DNA of 41,778 bases, taken from NCBI GenBank assembly GCA_019749805.1, contig JAIEPH010000021.1:1-41778 (forward strand). Direction: 5' to 3'. The DNA is from Mycobacteriaceae bacterium. Its GTDB lineage: Bacteria > Actinomycetota > Actinomycetes > Mycobacteriales > Mycobacteriaceae. The notes beneath the pieces were generated by a model. The model had not been told where the DNA came from. It ran no database searches and saw nothing but the letters and a program-made list of their open reading frames with translations. Below, in pieces: positions 7,341 to 14,573 of the stretch (position 1 is its first letter; every line of letters begins with the position of its first letter). The translations under genes were made by a program, and so were the position numbers.

Positions 7341-8747
7341 TCAGAGGCTGATGTAGACCGCTTTGGTGTTGAAGTACTCCTCGATGCCCTTGCGACCGCG
7401 CTCGCCGCCCCAGCCCGATTGTTTGTGCCCGCAGATCGGCATCGACGGATCCGCCCCCAGCGCGCAGTTGACCCAGACCTGCCCTGCGTGAAGCTCGTTC
7501 GCGACTCGGTGGGCACGGCCCAGGTTCTCGGTCCAGATGGCGCCCGCCAGCCCGTACTCCGTGTCGTTCGCGGCGGCCAGAACCTCCTCCTCCTCGTCGA
7601 AGGGGATGACGCAGCCGACGGGCCCGAAGATCTCCTCGCGGATGAGCCGCATATCGGGCGTGGTGTTGGTGATGACCGTCGCCTCGTAGAAGTAGCCCTT
7701 GCGGTCCAGGTACCTGCCGCCGGTGATGATCTCGGCGCCCTTCGAAACACCCTCTTGCACAATGCCTTCGACACGTTGGCGCTGTTTGTCGCTGATCAGC
7801 GGTCCGAGTACCGAATCGGGGTCCTCGCTGCCTCCCATGGGCAGCATCTTGGCGAACCCGGCGATTCCCTCGACCACCTGGTCGTAGATGCCGCGTTGAA
7901 CGTAGATGCGCGAGGTGCAGGAACAGTTCTGCCCGGATCCGGCGAGCAGTCCAAGGCTCGCGTTCATGATCGCCTTGTCGAGATTGGCGTCCTCGAACAT
8001 GATCAGGGGCGACTTTCCGCCCAGCTCGAGCGTGAGGCGCTTGAGGTTGCCGGCGGCCGCCTTGACGATCAGCCTGCCGACCTCTGTCGACCCGGTGAAC
8101 GAGATCTTGTCGACGCCCGGATGCGCGGTGAGCGCCGCACCGGTGGTCTCGCCGTAACCGGTGATGACGTTGAGCACGCCGTCCGGCAGGCCCGCCTCGC
8201 GGAAGATCTCCTCCAGCTTCAACGCGGTGAGCGGCGTCTCCTCGGCGGGCTTGAGCACGCAGGAGCAGCCGGCCGCGAGCGCGGGCGCGACCTTGAGCAT
8301 CGCGACGAAGAACGGCCCGTTCCAGGGGATGATGAGGCCACACACCCCGACCGGTTCGAGCTGGGTGAAGTTGTGAAAGCTCTCGTAGTGACCGAGCAGG
8401 CCATCGGATACCACGCTGCTCGACTCGCCGTGGATCTTGCCGACCCAGCCCGCGTAGTACAGCAGCATCTCCATCGACACCTTGATGATCTGCTCACCCG
8501 CCACCTTGTTCATGCCGTTGTCACGACCCTCGAGCAGGGCGAGCTCGTCGGTACGTTCCCTGATGATCTCCGCAGCGCGGAACAACACCTCCGCGCGACG
8601 CGCGGCGGGCAGCTTGCGCCACACCCCGGAATCGAAGGTCTCCCGAGCCCGGGCGACGGCCGCGTCAACGGCTGCCTGGTCTGAATCGACGACCTCGAAG
8701 ATCTGTTCTTCTGTCGAGGGGTTGAACACCGGAATGGTCGTAGTCAC
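7341..8747 (-). CDS. NAD(P)-dependent aldehyde dehydrogenase
   Basis: A 468-residue aldehyde dehydrogenase, paralogous to the one at 4803. The general base is Glu241 (LELGGKSP) and the nucleophile Cys275 (SGQNCSCTSR). IPWNGPFF and FTGSTEVGRLI motifs are intact. It starts at GTG 8747, with AAAGG about 11 nt upstream, a rather long spacing. It is convergent with the LacI regulator with no bases between the two stop codons. Upstream lies a perfect 10-bp inverted repeat (8805-8830), a strong operator candidate. The substrate is unknown. Confidence 0.92.
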   Translation of the reverse strand: MTTTIPVFNPSTEEQIFEVVDSDQAAVDAAVARARETFDSGVWRKLPAARRAEVLFRAAEIIRERTDELALLEGRDNGMNKVAGEQIIKVSMEMLLYYAGWVGKIHGESSSVVSDGLLGHYESFHNFTQLEPVGVCGLIIPWNGPFFVAMLKVAPALAAGCSCVLKPAEETPLTALKLEEIFREAGLPDGVLNVITGYGETTGAALTAHPGVDKISFTGSTEVGRLIVKAAAGNLKRLTLELGGKSPLIMFEDANLDKAIMNASLGLLAGSGQNCSCTSRIYVQRGIYDQVVEGIAGFAKMLPMGGSEDPDSVLGPLISDKQRQRVEGIVQEGVSKGAEIITGGRYLDRKGYFYEATVITNTTPDMRLIREEIFGPVGCVIPFDEEEEVLAAANDTEYGLAGAIWTENLGRAHRVANELHAGQVWVNCALGADPSMPICGHKQSGWGGERGRKGIEEYFNTKAVYISL

Positions 8748-8798
8748 TGTCCGTCAAACCTTTCGCCGCGCCCCGGGGAACACCGTCGTCCATGCCGT

Positions 8799-8830
8799 GC
8801 TTAAGCGCATAACCACGCTAGGTTATGCGC
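8799..8830 (-). promoter_or_regulatory. Operator-like inverted repeat upstream of the second aldehyde dehydrogenase
   Basis: GCGCATAACC (8805-8814) and GGTTATGCGC (8821-8830) are perfect 10-bp inverted arms around ACGCTA. The palindrome GCTTAAGC (8799-8806) abuts it. On the minus strand TAACCT inside the repeat resembles a -10 box, so a bound repressor would cover the promoter. It lies 52-83 nt upstream of the GTG at 8747. Confidence 0.6.
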
Positions 8831-8851
8831 CCGATCAGGTCGATGTCCACT

Positions 8852-8872
8852 AAAAGGTCCGGCGGCCTCCGG
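8852..8872 (-). terminator. Possible terminator after cysA
   Basis: On the minus strand, just downstream of the cysA stop, CCGG (8872-8869) can pair with CCGG (8862-8859), followed by CCTTTTA. The stem is short, so this is only a weak terminator candidate for the sulfate transport operon. Confidence 0.3.
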
Positions 8873-8883
8873 CGCGGCTTCGA

Positions 8884-9942
8884 CTAGGCCGAGGTCAGTG
8901 TCTCGTCATCGTCGGCCACGTCGGGCTTCGGCACGTCCGTCCCATCGGGAATCGACGGGATGCGGGTGGCGCGGACGTAGACGGTGTCACCCTCCTTGAG
9001 CCCGAGCGCCTCGGCATCGCCGCGGGTGATCTGCGCGGTGAACGGTGTTTTGTCCGCGGCACTGGTCAGTTCCACGCGAACTTCGAAGCCGAGCATGACG
9101 ATTCGGTCGATGGTGGCCCGGACCACCCCTGTCGCCTGAACGGAGTCGTCGCTCGCCGCGATGGCCATCTCGGGGTTACGCCCCACCCGAATGTCGTGCG
9201 GTCGCACCAGACTGCCGTTCAGCGATGACACCGCACCGAGGAACGACATCACGAACGCATTGGCAGGCTCGTCGTAAACCGTGGTGGGAGAACCGACTTG
9301 CTCGATGCGGCCCTTGTTCAGCACCGCGATCCGATCGGCGACGTCCAGCGCCTCGGATTGGTCGTGAGTGACCAGCACAGTCGTGACGTGCACCTCGTCG
9401 TGCAGGCGGCGCAGCCATGCGCGCAGGTCTTCGCGCACCTTGGCATCCAGTGCGCCGAACGGCTCGTCGAGCAGCAATACCTGCGGGTCGACGGCCAGCG
9501 CGCGCGCCAACGCCATCCGCTGGCGCTGCCCACCGGAAAGCTGGTTCGGATAGCGAGTCTGGAATCCGGCGAGACCGACGACCTCGAGAAGGTTGTCCAC
9601 CTTCTCTTTGATCTCAGCCTTCGACCGCTTCCTGATCTTCAACCCGAACGCGACATTGTCCCGCACTGTGAGGTGCTTGAAGGCGGCATAGTGTTGGAAC
9701 ACGAAGCCGATACCTCGTCGCTGCGGAGGAACCGCCGTCACGTCGCGGCCATTGATGATGATCGTTCCGGTGTCGGGCAGGTCCAGGCCGGCGATGGCGC
9801 GCAGCAGTGTCGATTTGCCCGAGCCGCTGGGGCCGAGCAACGCGGTCAGCGAGCCCGACGGCACCTCGAAGTCGACGTTGTCCAGCGCTGCGAAGTCGCC
9901 GTAGCGTTTGTTGGCGCCCCGCACGGTGATCGCGTTAGTCAT
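8884..9942 (-). CDS. cysA: Sulfate/thiosulfate ABC transporter ATPase CysA
   Basis: A 352-residue ABC ATPase energising sulfate import. Walker A is GPSGSGKST (residues 37-45), the signature LSGGQRQR, Walker [13 protein letters not shown] and the switch histidine in VTHDQ. A C-terminal TOBE-like region follows, typical of CysA. The start at 9942 is 18 nt after the cysW stop. It is the last gene of subI-cysT-cysW-cysA. The acidic tail ([12 protein letters not shown]) is slightly longer than needed for the fold. Because the operon is led by a polycysteine short ORF, expression should rise when cysteine runs low. Confidence 0.95.
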   Translation of the reverse strand: MTNAITVRGANKRYGDFAALDNVDFEVPSGSLTALLGPSGSGKSTLLRAIAGLDLPDTGTIIINGRDVTAVPPQRRGIGFVFQHYAAFKHLTVRDNVAFGLKIRKRSKAEIKEKVDNLLEVVGLAGFQTRYPNQLSGGQRQRMALARALAVDPQVLLLDEPFGALDAKVREDLRAWLRRLHDEVHVTTVLVTHDQSEALDVADRIAVLNKGRIEQVGSPTTVYDEPANAFVMSFLGAVSSLNGSLVRPHDIRVGRNPEMAIAASDDSVQATGVVRATIDRIVMLGFEVRVELTSAADKTPFTAQITRGDAEALGLKEGDTVYVRATRIPSIPDGTDVPKPDVADDDETLTSA

Positions 9943-9960
9943 CTCAACGTCTCCTCGGGC

Positions 9961-10773
9961 CTATTTGCTTGTCTTCTCGCGGCGGGCGTCGAGGATCACC
10001 TGGGCGATCAGTACGACGACGGCCACCGCCATGAGCAGTGTCGAGATGGCGTATGCCCCGTACTCCGCACCGCGGGCATGGCGATCGGATACCAGCAGGG
10101 TCAGCGTTTGCGAGATGCCAGGCAGGTTCGACGACACCATGATCACCGCGCCGTATTCCCCGAGCGTGCGTGCGACGGTCAGCACGACGCCGTACATCAG
10201 ACCCCACTTGATCGACGGCAGGGTGATCCGCCAGAACGTCTGCCACCCAGTGGAGCCCAACGTGGAGGCGGCTTCCTCCTGGTCGGTACCCAGCTCGTGC
10301 AGCACGGGTTCGACCTCTCGGATCACGTAGGGCACGGTGACGAAGATGCTTGCCAGCACGATCCCGGCGAAGCCGAAAATGATCTTGATACCGAAGTCGT
10401 TCTCGAGGAAGCCGAATATGCCCGACGATCCCCACAGCAGGATCAATGCCACGCCGACCACCACGGGTGACACCGCGAACGGCAGATCGATGACCGCTTG
10501 CAGCAGGCTCTTGCCGCGGAACTTGTTGCGCGCCAATACCAACGCGGTCGGGACCCCGAAGACGACGTTGAGCGGCACCACGATCGCGACCACGATCAAC
10601 GACAGCTGCAGTGCCGAAATGGCAGCCGGAGTGGTGATCGACTCGAAGAAGGCGCCGACTCCCGGCTCGAACGTCCGCCACAGGATCAGCCCGACCGGCA
10701 CGACAAGCAGGACCAAGACATACCCGAGCGCCAGGAATCGGAGCAGGTACCGCGTGGTGCGGGACAGGATCAT
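9961..10773 (-). CDS. cysW: Sulfate ABC transporter permease CysW
   Basis: A 270-residue inner-membrane permease with about six hydrophobic segments. It carries the EAA loop (DQEEAASTLGSTGWQTFWRITLP) that docks onto the CysA ATPase. It pairs with CysT to form the sulfate channel. Its ATG at 10773 overlaps the cysT stop by 4 nt (ATGA), implying coupled translation. Length and position match other mycobacterial CysW proteins. Confidence 0.94.
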   Translation of the reverse strand: MILSRTTRYLLRFLALGYVLVLLVVPVGLILWRTFEPGVGAFFESITTPAAISALQLSLIVVAIVVPLNVVFGVPTALVLARNKFRGKSLLQAVIDLPFAVSPVVVGVALILLWGSSGIFGFLENDFGIKIIFGFAGIVLASIFVTVPYVIREVEPVLHELGTDQEEAASTLGSTGWQTFWRITLPSIKWGLMYGVVLTVARTLGEYGAVIMVSSNLPGISQTLTLLVSDRHARGAEYGAYAISTLLMAVAVVVLIAQVILDARREKTSK

Positions 10774-11648
10774 GCGGCCAGCTCCTCGCGCTTCGCGGCC
10801 CGCGATCCGATGGTGCGCAGAATGAAGAGGACGACGAACGAGATGACGAGCAGCACAATGGATACCGCTGCGGCACCGGTGCGGTCGTCGAACTCGATGA
10901 GCTGGCGGATGTACTGGGAAGAGACCTCTGTCTCACCCGGAACCGCACCGCCGATGAGCACCACGGAACCGTACTCGCCGATCGCGCGGGAGAAAGCCAG
11001 GCCCGCTCCGGACAGCAGCGACGGGAGCAGCGCGGGCAAGATCACCAGCCGGAAGATGGTGAAGTTGTCGGCACCCAACGACGCCGCCGCCTCCTCGACC
11101 TCCCGGTCCAGTTCCAGCAGCACCGGTTGCACCGAACGAACGACGAACGGCAACGTGACGAACGCCAGCGCGATGCCGATGCCCCAGATGGTCTGCTGGA
11201 GCGAAATGCCAACCGGGCTGTTGGGGCCGTACAGGGCGAGCATCACGAGGCTGGCGACGATGGTCGGCAGCGCGAACGGTAGGTCGATGATCGCGTCGAC
11301 GTAGCGCTTTCCGGGGAAGTCGTCGCGTGTCAGCACCCACGCGACGATCAACCCGAAGAACAGGTTGACCACCGCGACCGCCACCGACACCGTCAACGTG
11401 ACACGGAACGACTCGAGCGCGCCGTTGGAGGTGATCGCCTGCCAGAACGCGGCCCAGCCGCCGCCTGCGGATTGCCACACGATCGCCGCGAGCGGCAGCA
11501 GCACAATGACCGACAGCCATGTCGTCGCGACACCGACGCGCAGCCTCTTATTTCCGTAGTGCTTCGTGAAGATGCCGCGAGGCGGCCCGGCTCCACCGTT
11601 TCCGGTGGATTTCGGCCGGGTCGCCTCGTTGTCAAGGGCAGCTGTCAT
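10770..11648 (-). CDS. cysT: Sulfate ABC transporter permease CysT
   Basis: A 292-residue permease, partner of CysW. A polar N-terminus of about 35 residues precedes roughly six membrane segments. The EAA loop is visible (VEEAAASLGADNFTIFRLV). It overlaps both neighbours by 4 nt: ATGA with subI upstream and ATGA with cysW downstream. Such tight packing suggests equal translation of the importer parts. Confidence 0.94.
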   Translation of the reverse strand: MTAALDNEATRPKSTGNGGAGPPRGIFTKHYGNKRLRVGVATTWLSVIVLLPLAAIVWQSAGGGWAAFWQAITSNGALESFRVTLTVSVAVAVVNLFFGLIVAWVLTRDDFPGKRYVDAIIDLPFALPTIVASLVMLALYGPNSPVGISLQQTIWGIGIALAFVTLPFVVRSVQPVLLELDREVEEAAASLGADNFTIFRLVILPALLPSLLSGAGLAFSRAIGEYGSVVLIGGAVPGETEVSSQYIRQLIEFDDRTGAAAVSIVLLVISFVVLFILRTIGSRAAKREELAA

Positions 11649-12676
11649 CCGGTCGCCTGTTTGTAAATCTTGGTGATCGACCCATTGTCCTTATCGAACA
11701 AGGCGGGATCCACGGCATCCCAACCACCCAGGTCGTCGATCGTCCACAGCTTCTCCGGGGCTGGGAAGTCGGTCGAGAACTCCTCGGCGACCGCGGGGTC
11801 TACCGGCCGGAAACCGGCCTGCGCCCAGATCCTCTGGGCCTCTGGTGTGTAGAGGAAGTTCTTCAGCGCGTTGGCCTGTTCCTGATGTGGACTCGAGGTG
11901 ACGACTGCGACCGGGTTCTCGATCTTGAACGTCTGCGGTGGATTGATGTGTTCGACCGGCTTGCCTTGGCGCTCGATGTGGATAGCCTCGTTCTCGTAGC
12001 TGAGCAGAACGTCACCTGTCCCCTGCAGGAAGAGGTCGGAGGCCTCGCGGCCGGACGACGGCCTGGTCCGGATGTGCTCGCTGACGAGTTTGTTGACGTA
12101 TTCCAGACCGGCTTGCTGATTTTGACCGCCGTCGCTCTTGGCGGCGTACGGCGCCAGTAGATTCCACTTGGCAGACCCCGAACTCAGCGGACTCGGGCTG
12201 ACGACCTCGAGCCCGGGCTGCAGCAGGTCGTCCCAATCCCTGATGTTCTTCGGGTTGCCCTCGCGGACGACAAGAGTGACCACGGAACCGAACGGGACCC
12301 CCTGGGTGGCGTCGGCGTTCCAGTCCTCGGCCACCTTCCCGGCCCTGACGAGGCGTTCGACATCGGGCTCGACCGAGAAATTCACCAGGTCCGCGGGCTT
12401 ACCGTCGGCTACGGCGCGTGACTGGTCACCCGAGGCGCCGTAGGACACGGTCACCGCGGTGTCCGCACCCTCCTGGGTGGCCGCAAAAGCAGGAACGATT
12501 TTGCTCCAGCCCGGCTCTGGGACTGCGTAAGCGACCACAGTCAGCGTCGTCCCATCGCCGCCGGTCGCCTCTTCGCCTCCAGCCACGTCGCTGGCTCCTC
12601 CGCCGCATGCGCTGAGCACCATCGCGGTGGCTGCCAGCGCAGCGGCATTTCGACCGAACCTGCTCATGTTGGGCAC
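11645..12676 (-). CDS. subI: Sulfate-binding lipoprotein SubI
   Basis: A 343-residue sulfate-binding protein of the Sbp/CysP family. An N-terminal hydrophobic stretch ends in the lipobox LSAC, so it is probably lipid-anchored outside the membrane and hands sulfate to CysT/CysW. The body matches the family (VTVSYGASGDQSRAV, PADLVNFS, NPKNIRDWDDL). GTG 12676 is preferred because AGGAAAGG lies 7 nt upstream; ATG 12667 is an in-frame alternative but is spaced too far from that site. A 30-codon polycysteine ORF lies 113 nt upstream. Confidence 0.93.
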   Translation of the reverse strand: MPNMSRFGRNAAALAATAMVLSACGGGASDVAGGEEATGGDGTTLTVVAYAVPEPGWSKIVPAFAATQEGADTAVTVSYGASGDQSRAVADGKPADLVNFSVEPDVERLVRAGKVAEDWNADATQGVPFGSVVTLVVREGNPKNIRDWDDLLQPGLEVVSPSPLSSGSAKWNLLAPYAAKSDGGQNQQAGLEYVNKLVSEHIRTRPSSGREASDLFLQGTGDVLLSYENEAIHIERQGKPVEHINPPQTFKIENPVAVVTSSPHQEQANALKNFLYTPEAQRIWAQAGFRPVDPAVAEEFSTDFPAPEKLWTIDDLGGWDAVDPALFDKDNGSITKIYKQATG

Positions 12677-12789
12677 GCGATCACCTTTCCTTAGGGACTG
12701 AGGGAATCCCGCCGCGACGGCAAAGCGATGAATCGGTACCTGGGCATAGGCCAGCCGCTACCGACACCAAACCACGGACGGGTGGGGAG
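12677..12789 (-). promoter_or_regulatory. Leader between polycysteine ORF and subI (putative attenuator)
   Basis: On the transcript, TCGGTA (12764-12759) pairs with TACCGA (12738-12733), enclosing CTGG/CCAG, a solid hairpin. Closer to subI, TTCC (12706-12703) could pair with GGAA (12690-12687), part of the AAGGAAAGG ribosome binding site. This second stem is short, so sequestration is less obvious than for sirA. The regulatory role is inferred from the polycysteine ORF class. Confidence 0.5.
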
Positions 12790-12882
12790 TCAGCGACAAC
12801 AACAGACATCGGCAACGGCGGTGAAACCCACGGCGATGAGGGCCAAGATGTGACCACTCTTATTGCCGGACGCCGTACGCAT
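12790..12882 (-). CDS. Polycysteine leaderless short ORF upstream of subI
   Basis: A 30-residue ORF, starting MRTASGNKSG and ending ADVCCCR: three consecutive TGT codons, one codon and the stop. The ATG at 12882 is preceded by TATTCT ending exactly 6 nt upstream, so the mRNA is almost certainly leaderless. It lies 113 nt before subI in the same orientation. It belongs to the known class of polycysteine attenuator ORFs of mycobacteria. It should sense Cys-tRNA supply and gate sulfate uptake, just as the ORF at 1347 gates sulfate reduction. Confidence 0.85.
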   Translation of the reverse strand: MRTASGNKSGHILALIAVGFTAVADVCCCR

Positions 12883-12888
12883 GGCGCG

Positions 12889-12894
12889 AGAATA
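12889..12894 (-). promoter_or_regulatory. -10 box of the subI operon
   Basis: TATTCT read on the minus strand, at -12 to -7 relative to the ATG at 12882. It is a near-consensus TANNNT -10 element for a leaderless transcript. No convincing -35 is present. Confidence 0.7.
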
Positions 12895-12925
12895 ACAGAA
12901 TCCGTGCAGGCCCCTCAGCTCGGCC

Positions 12926-13012
12926 TTAGCCGACTTGGCGGGTGACCAGCCACATGACGACGACCAGCACCATGAGGATGACCAGCACCAACGTCACCCT
13001 CGACCTAGGCAT
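12926..13012 (-). CDS. 28-residue single-pass membrane microprotein
   Basis: Reads MPRSRVTLV, then a hydrophobic run of about 18 residues (VLVILMVLVVVMWLV) and TRQVG, stop TAA. One transmembrane helix with a basic N-terminus is plain. GAGAGG lies 4 nt before the ATG, a good ribosome binding site. It follows a 66-residue membrane protein by 37 nt on the same strand, with the 21-nt intercistronic repeat between them, so the two are probably one transcript. No function can be assigned. It is too short for most gene finders. Confidence 0.6.
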   Translation of the reverse strand: MPRSRVTLVLVILMVLVVVMWLVTRQVG

Positions 13013-13033
13013 GCCACCTCTCACAGGCTGCAT

Positions 13034-13054
13034 CTCTTCCCGCAAGCGCTCATC
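13034..13054 (-). repeat. Intercistronic 21-nt repeat, copy 2
   Basis: On the minus strand: GATGAGCGCT, T, GCGGGAAGAG. Its TGA is the stop of the upstream 66-residue gene, and 21 nt separate it from the ATG of the 28-residue gene. It differs from copy 3 (25409-25429) at one base. Confidence 0.7.
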
Positions 13055-13250
13055 GCTGCTCCACGTCCTCGTCGTCGTGCTTGACCCGGCGCAAGACCCG
13101 TATCCCGTTGCCCAGTGCTCCGTCGAGCACCACGGCGACCCCGTAGGCCAAGGCCAGAACGACCGGCATCACCACCGCGGTCTGGGCGACGAACGGCAGT
13201 CCGGAGAGCCACAGCTCCACACCGTCCCACCAACTGAGGAAGCCGCCCAT
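13050..13250 (-). CDS. Small membrane protein of unknown function
   Basis: 66 residues, MGGFLSWWDGVELWL at the N-terminus, one or two hydrophobic segments (LPFVAQTAVVMPVVLALAYGVAVV, about residues 18-41), then a charged tail RRVKHDDEDVEQR. The ATG at 13250 has TAGTCT ending 6 nt upstream, so it should be leaderless. It is divergent from the FAD monooxygenase with only 32 nt between starts. A small conserved membrane protein is, I believe, also annotated near here in M. tuberculosis (Rv2401A), but I cannot confirm identity. Function unknown. Confidence 0.7.
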   Translation of the reverse strand: MGGFLSWWDGVELWLSGLPFVAQTAVVMPVVLALAYGVAVVLDGALGNGIRVLRRVKHDDEDVEQR

Positions 13251-13282
13251 GCAGCCAGACTATTCGATGCGAAAATGACGGC
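13251..13282. promoter_or_regulatory. Compact divergent promoter region
   Basis: In 32 nt there are two -10-like boxes, each ending 6 nt before a start codon: TAGTCT on the minus strand (13262-13257, for ATG 13250) and GAAAAT on the plus strand (13271-13276, for GTG 13283). The two promoters must overlap, so they probably compete. Confidence 0.5.
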
Positions 13283-14506
13283 GTGTCGGGCGAGAAATCA
13301 GAAACCACATGCATCGTTGCCGGTGGCGGTCCCGCGGGCATGATGCTCGGACTCCTGCTCGCCCGTGCGGGCGTGAACGTCACGGTCATGGAGAAGCACG
13401 CCGATTTTCTGCGCGACTTCCGCGGCGACACCGTGCACGCCAGCACCCTGCGCCTACTGGACGAGCTAGGGCTGGCATCCGAGTTCGCGCAAGTTCCGCA
13501 CCGTGAGATCGACACCCTGACCATGAGCGTCCAGGGCACCGAGGTGGGCATCGATCTGGGCCGAATTCCCGGTCCGCACAAGCACATTGCGCTCGTGCCG
13601 CAGTGGGATTTCCTCGAGTTGCTGGCCGCCGCCGCCGAGAAGGAGCCGACGTTCCGCCTGCTTCGCAGCACCGAGGTGCTCGGGCCGATTCTCAGCGACG
13701 AGAAGGTGGTCGGGGTGCGCTGCCGCGGCGCTGACGGCCAGACGCGCGAGATGCGTGCCGCTCTGACGGTGGCGTGCGACGGGCGTTCGTCGACGCTGCG
13801 CGCGGCGATGGGTCTGCGGCCCCGAAGCTTCGGGGCGCCGATGGATGTCTGGTGGTTCAGGCTCCCCCGTGCGGCCGGCGATCCGCCCGGTCTGGCCGGT
13901 GTCCTCGGCGCCGGGGCAGCTCAGATCGTGATCGATCGCGGCGACTACTACCAGTGCGCCTACGTGATCCCCAAGGGCCGCGATGCCGAACTTCGCGCGC
14001 AGGGCATCGAGGCACTACACCGCGGCGTGGTGGGCCTCGTCCCGTGGCTGGCCGACCACGTCGCCTCGTTGACCTCGTTCGACGACGTCAAGCTGCTCGA
14101 CGTGCAGCTCAACCGGCTGCGGCGCTGGTATTGCGACGGCCTGTTGCTGATCGGCGACGCCGCGCACGCCATGTCCCCCGTCGGTGGGGTGGGGATCAAC
14201 CTCGCGGTGGCAGATGCCGTCGCGGCGGCGGGGATTCTGGCGAGTCCGCTGCGGGAAGGCACCGTCTCCACCAGGACCTTGGCCCGTGTCCAGGCCCGGC
14301 GCTGGCTGCCGGCGGCGCTCATTCAGGCGGTGCAACGTGTTGTGCACAACCGCGTCATCGCGGTGGCTGTGACCTCGACCAGGCCGGCCAAACCGCCGCT
14401 GCTGGTCCGTATCGCGGCGCGGGTTCGCCCGCTGCGCACGGTGGCTGGGTATGGGATCGCCATCGGCCCCCTGCCCGAACACGTGCCGGAGTTTGCTCGT
14501 CGCTGA
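13283..14506 (+). CDS. FAD-dependent monooxygenase (PHBH fold)
   Basis: A 407-residue class A flavoprotein monooxygenase. The FAD dinucleotide motif is near the N-terminus (VAGGGPAGM). The DG motif (CDGRSSTLRAAMG) lies mid-protein and the GD motif (GDAAHAMSPVGGVGINLA) in the C-terminal half, in the order expected for the p-hydroxybenzoate hydroxylase fold. It would hydroxylate an aromatic or polyketide-like substrate with NAD(P)H and O2; the substrate is unknown. The GTG at 13283 is probably leaderless. The trehalase gene follows after 67 nt, but a shared role is not obvious. Confidence 0.9.
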   Translation: MSGEKSETTCIVAGGGPAGMMLGLLLARAGVNVTVMEKHADFLRDFRGDTVHASTLRLLDELGLASEFAQVPHREIDTLTMSVQGTEVGIDLGRIPGPHKHIALVPQWDFLELLAAAAEKEPTFRLLRSTEVLGPILSDEKVVGVRCRGADGQTREMRAALTVACDGRSSTLRAAMGLRPRSFGAPMDVWWFRLPRAAGDPPGLAGVLGAGAAQIVIDRGDYYQCAYVIPKGRDAELRAQGIEALHRGVVGLVPWLADHVASLTSFDDVKLLDVQLNRLRRWYCDGLLLIGDAAHAMSPVGGVGINLAVADAVAAAGILASPLREGTVSTRTLARVQARRWLPAALIQAVQRVVHNRVIAVAVTSTRPAKPPLLVRIAARVRPLRTVAGYGIAIGPLPEHVPEFARR

Positions 14507-14573
14507 GCGCGCCTCCGCAGGACACGCAGGCGATAAGTGGACGCCAGGCAGGTCGGCAGTCGATGATGTCGGG

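Noticed and set aside
8884..8900. Larger hairpin overlapping the cysA 3' end
   Set aside because: The pairing needs a bulge and falls within coding sequence; only the short stem downstream was kept as a weak terminator candidate.
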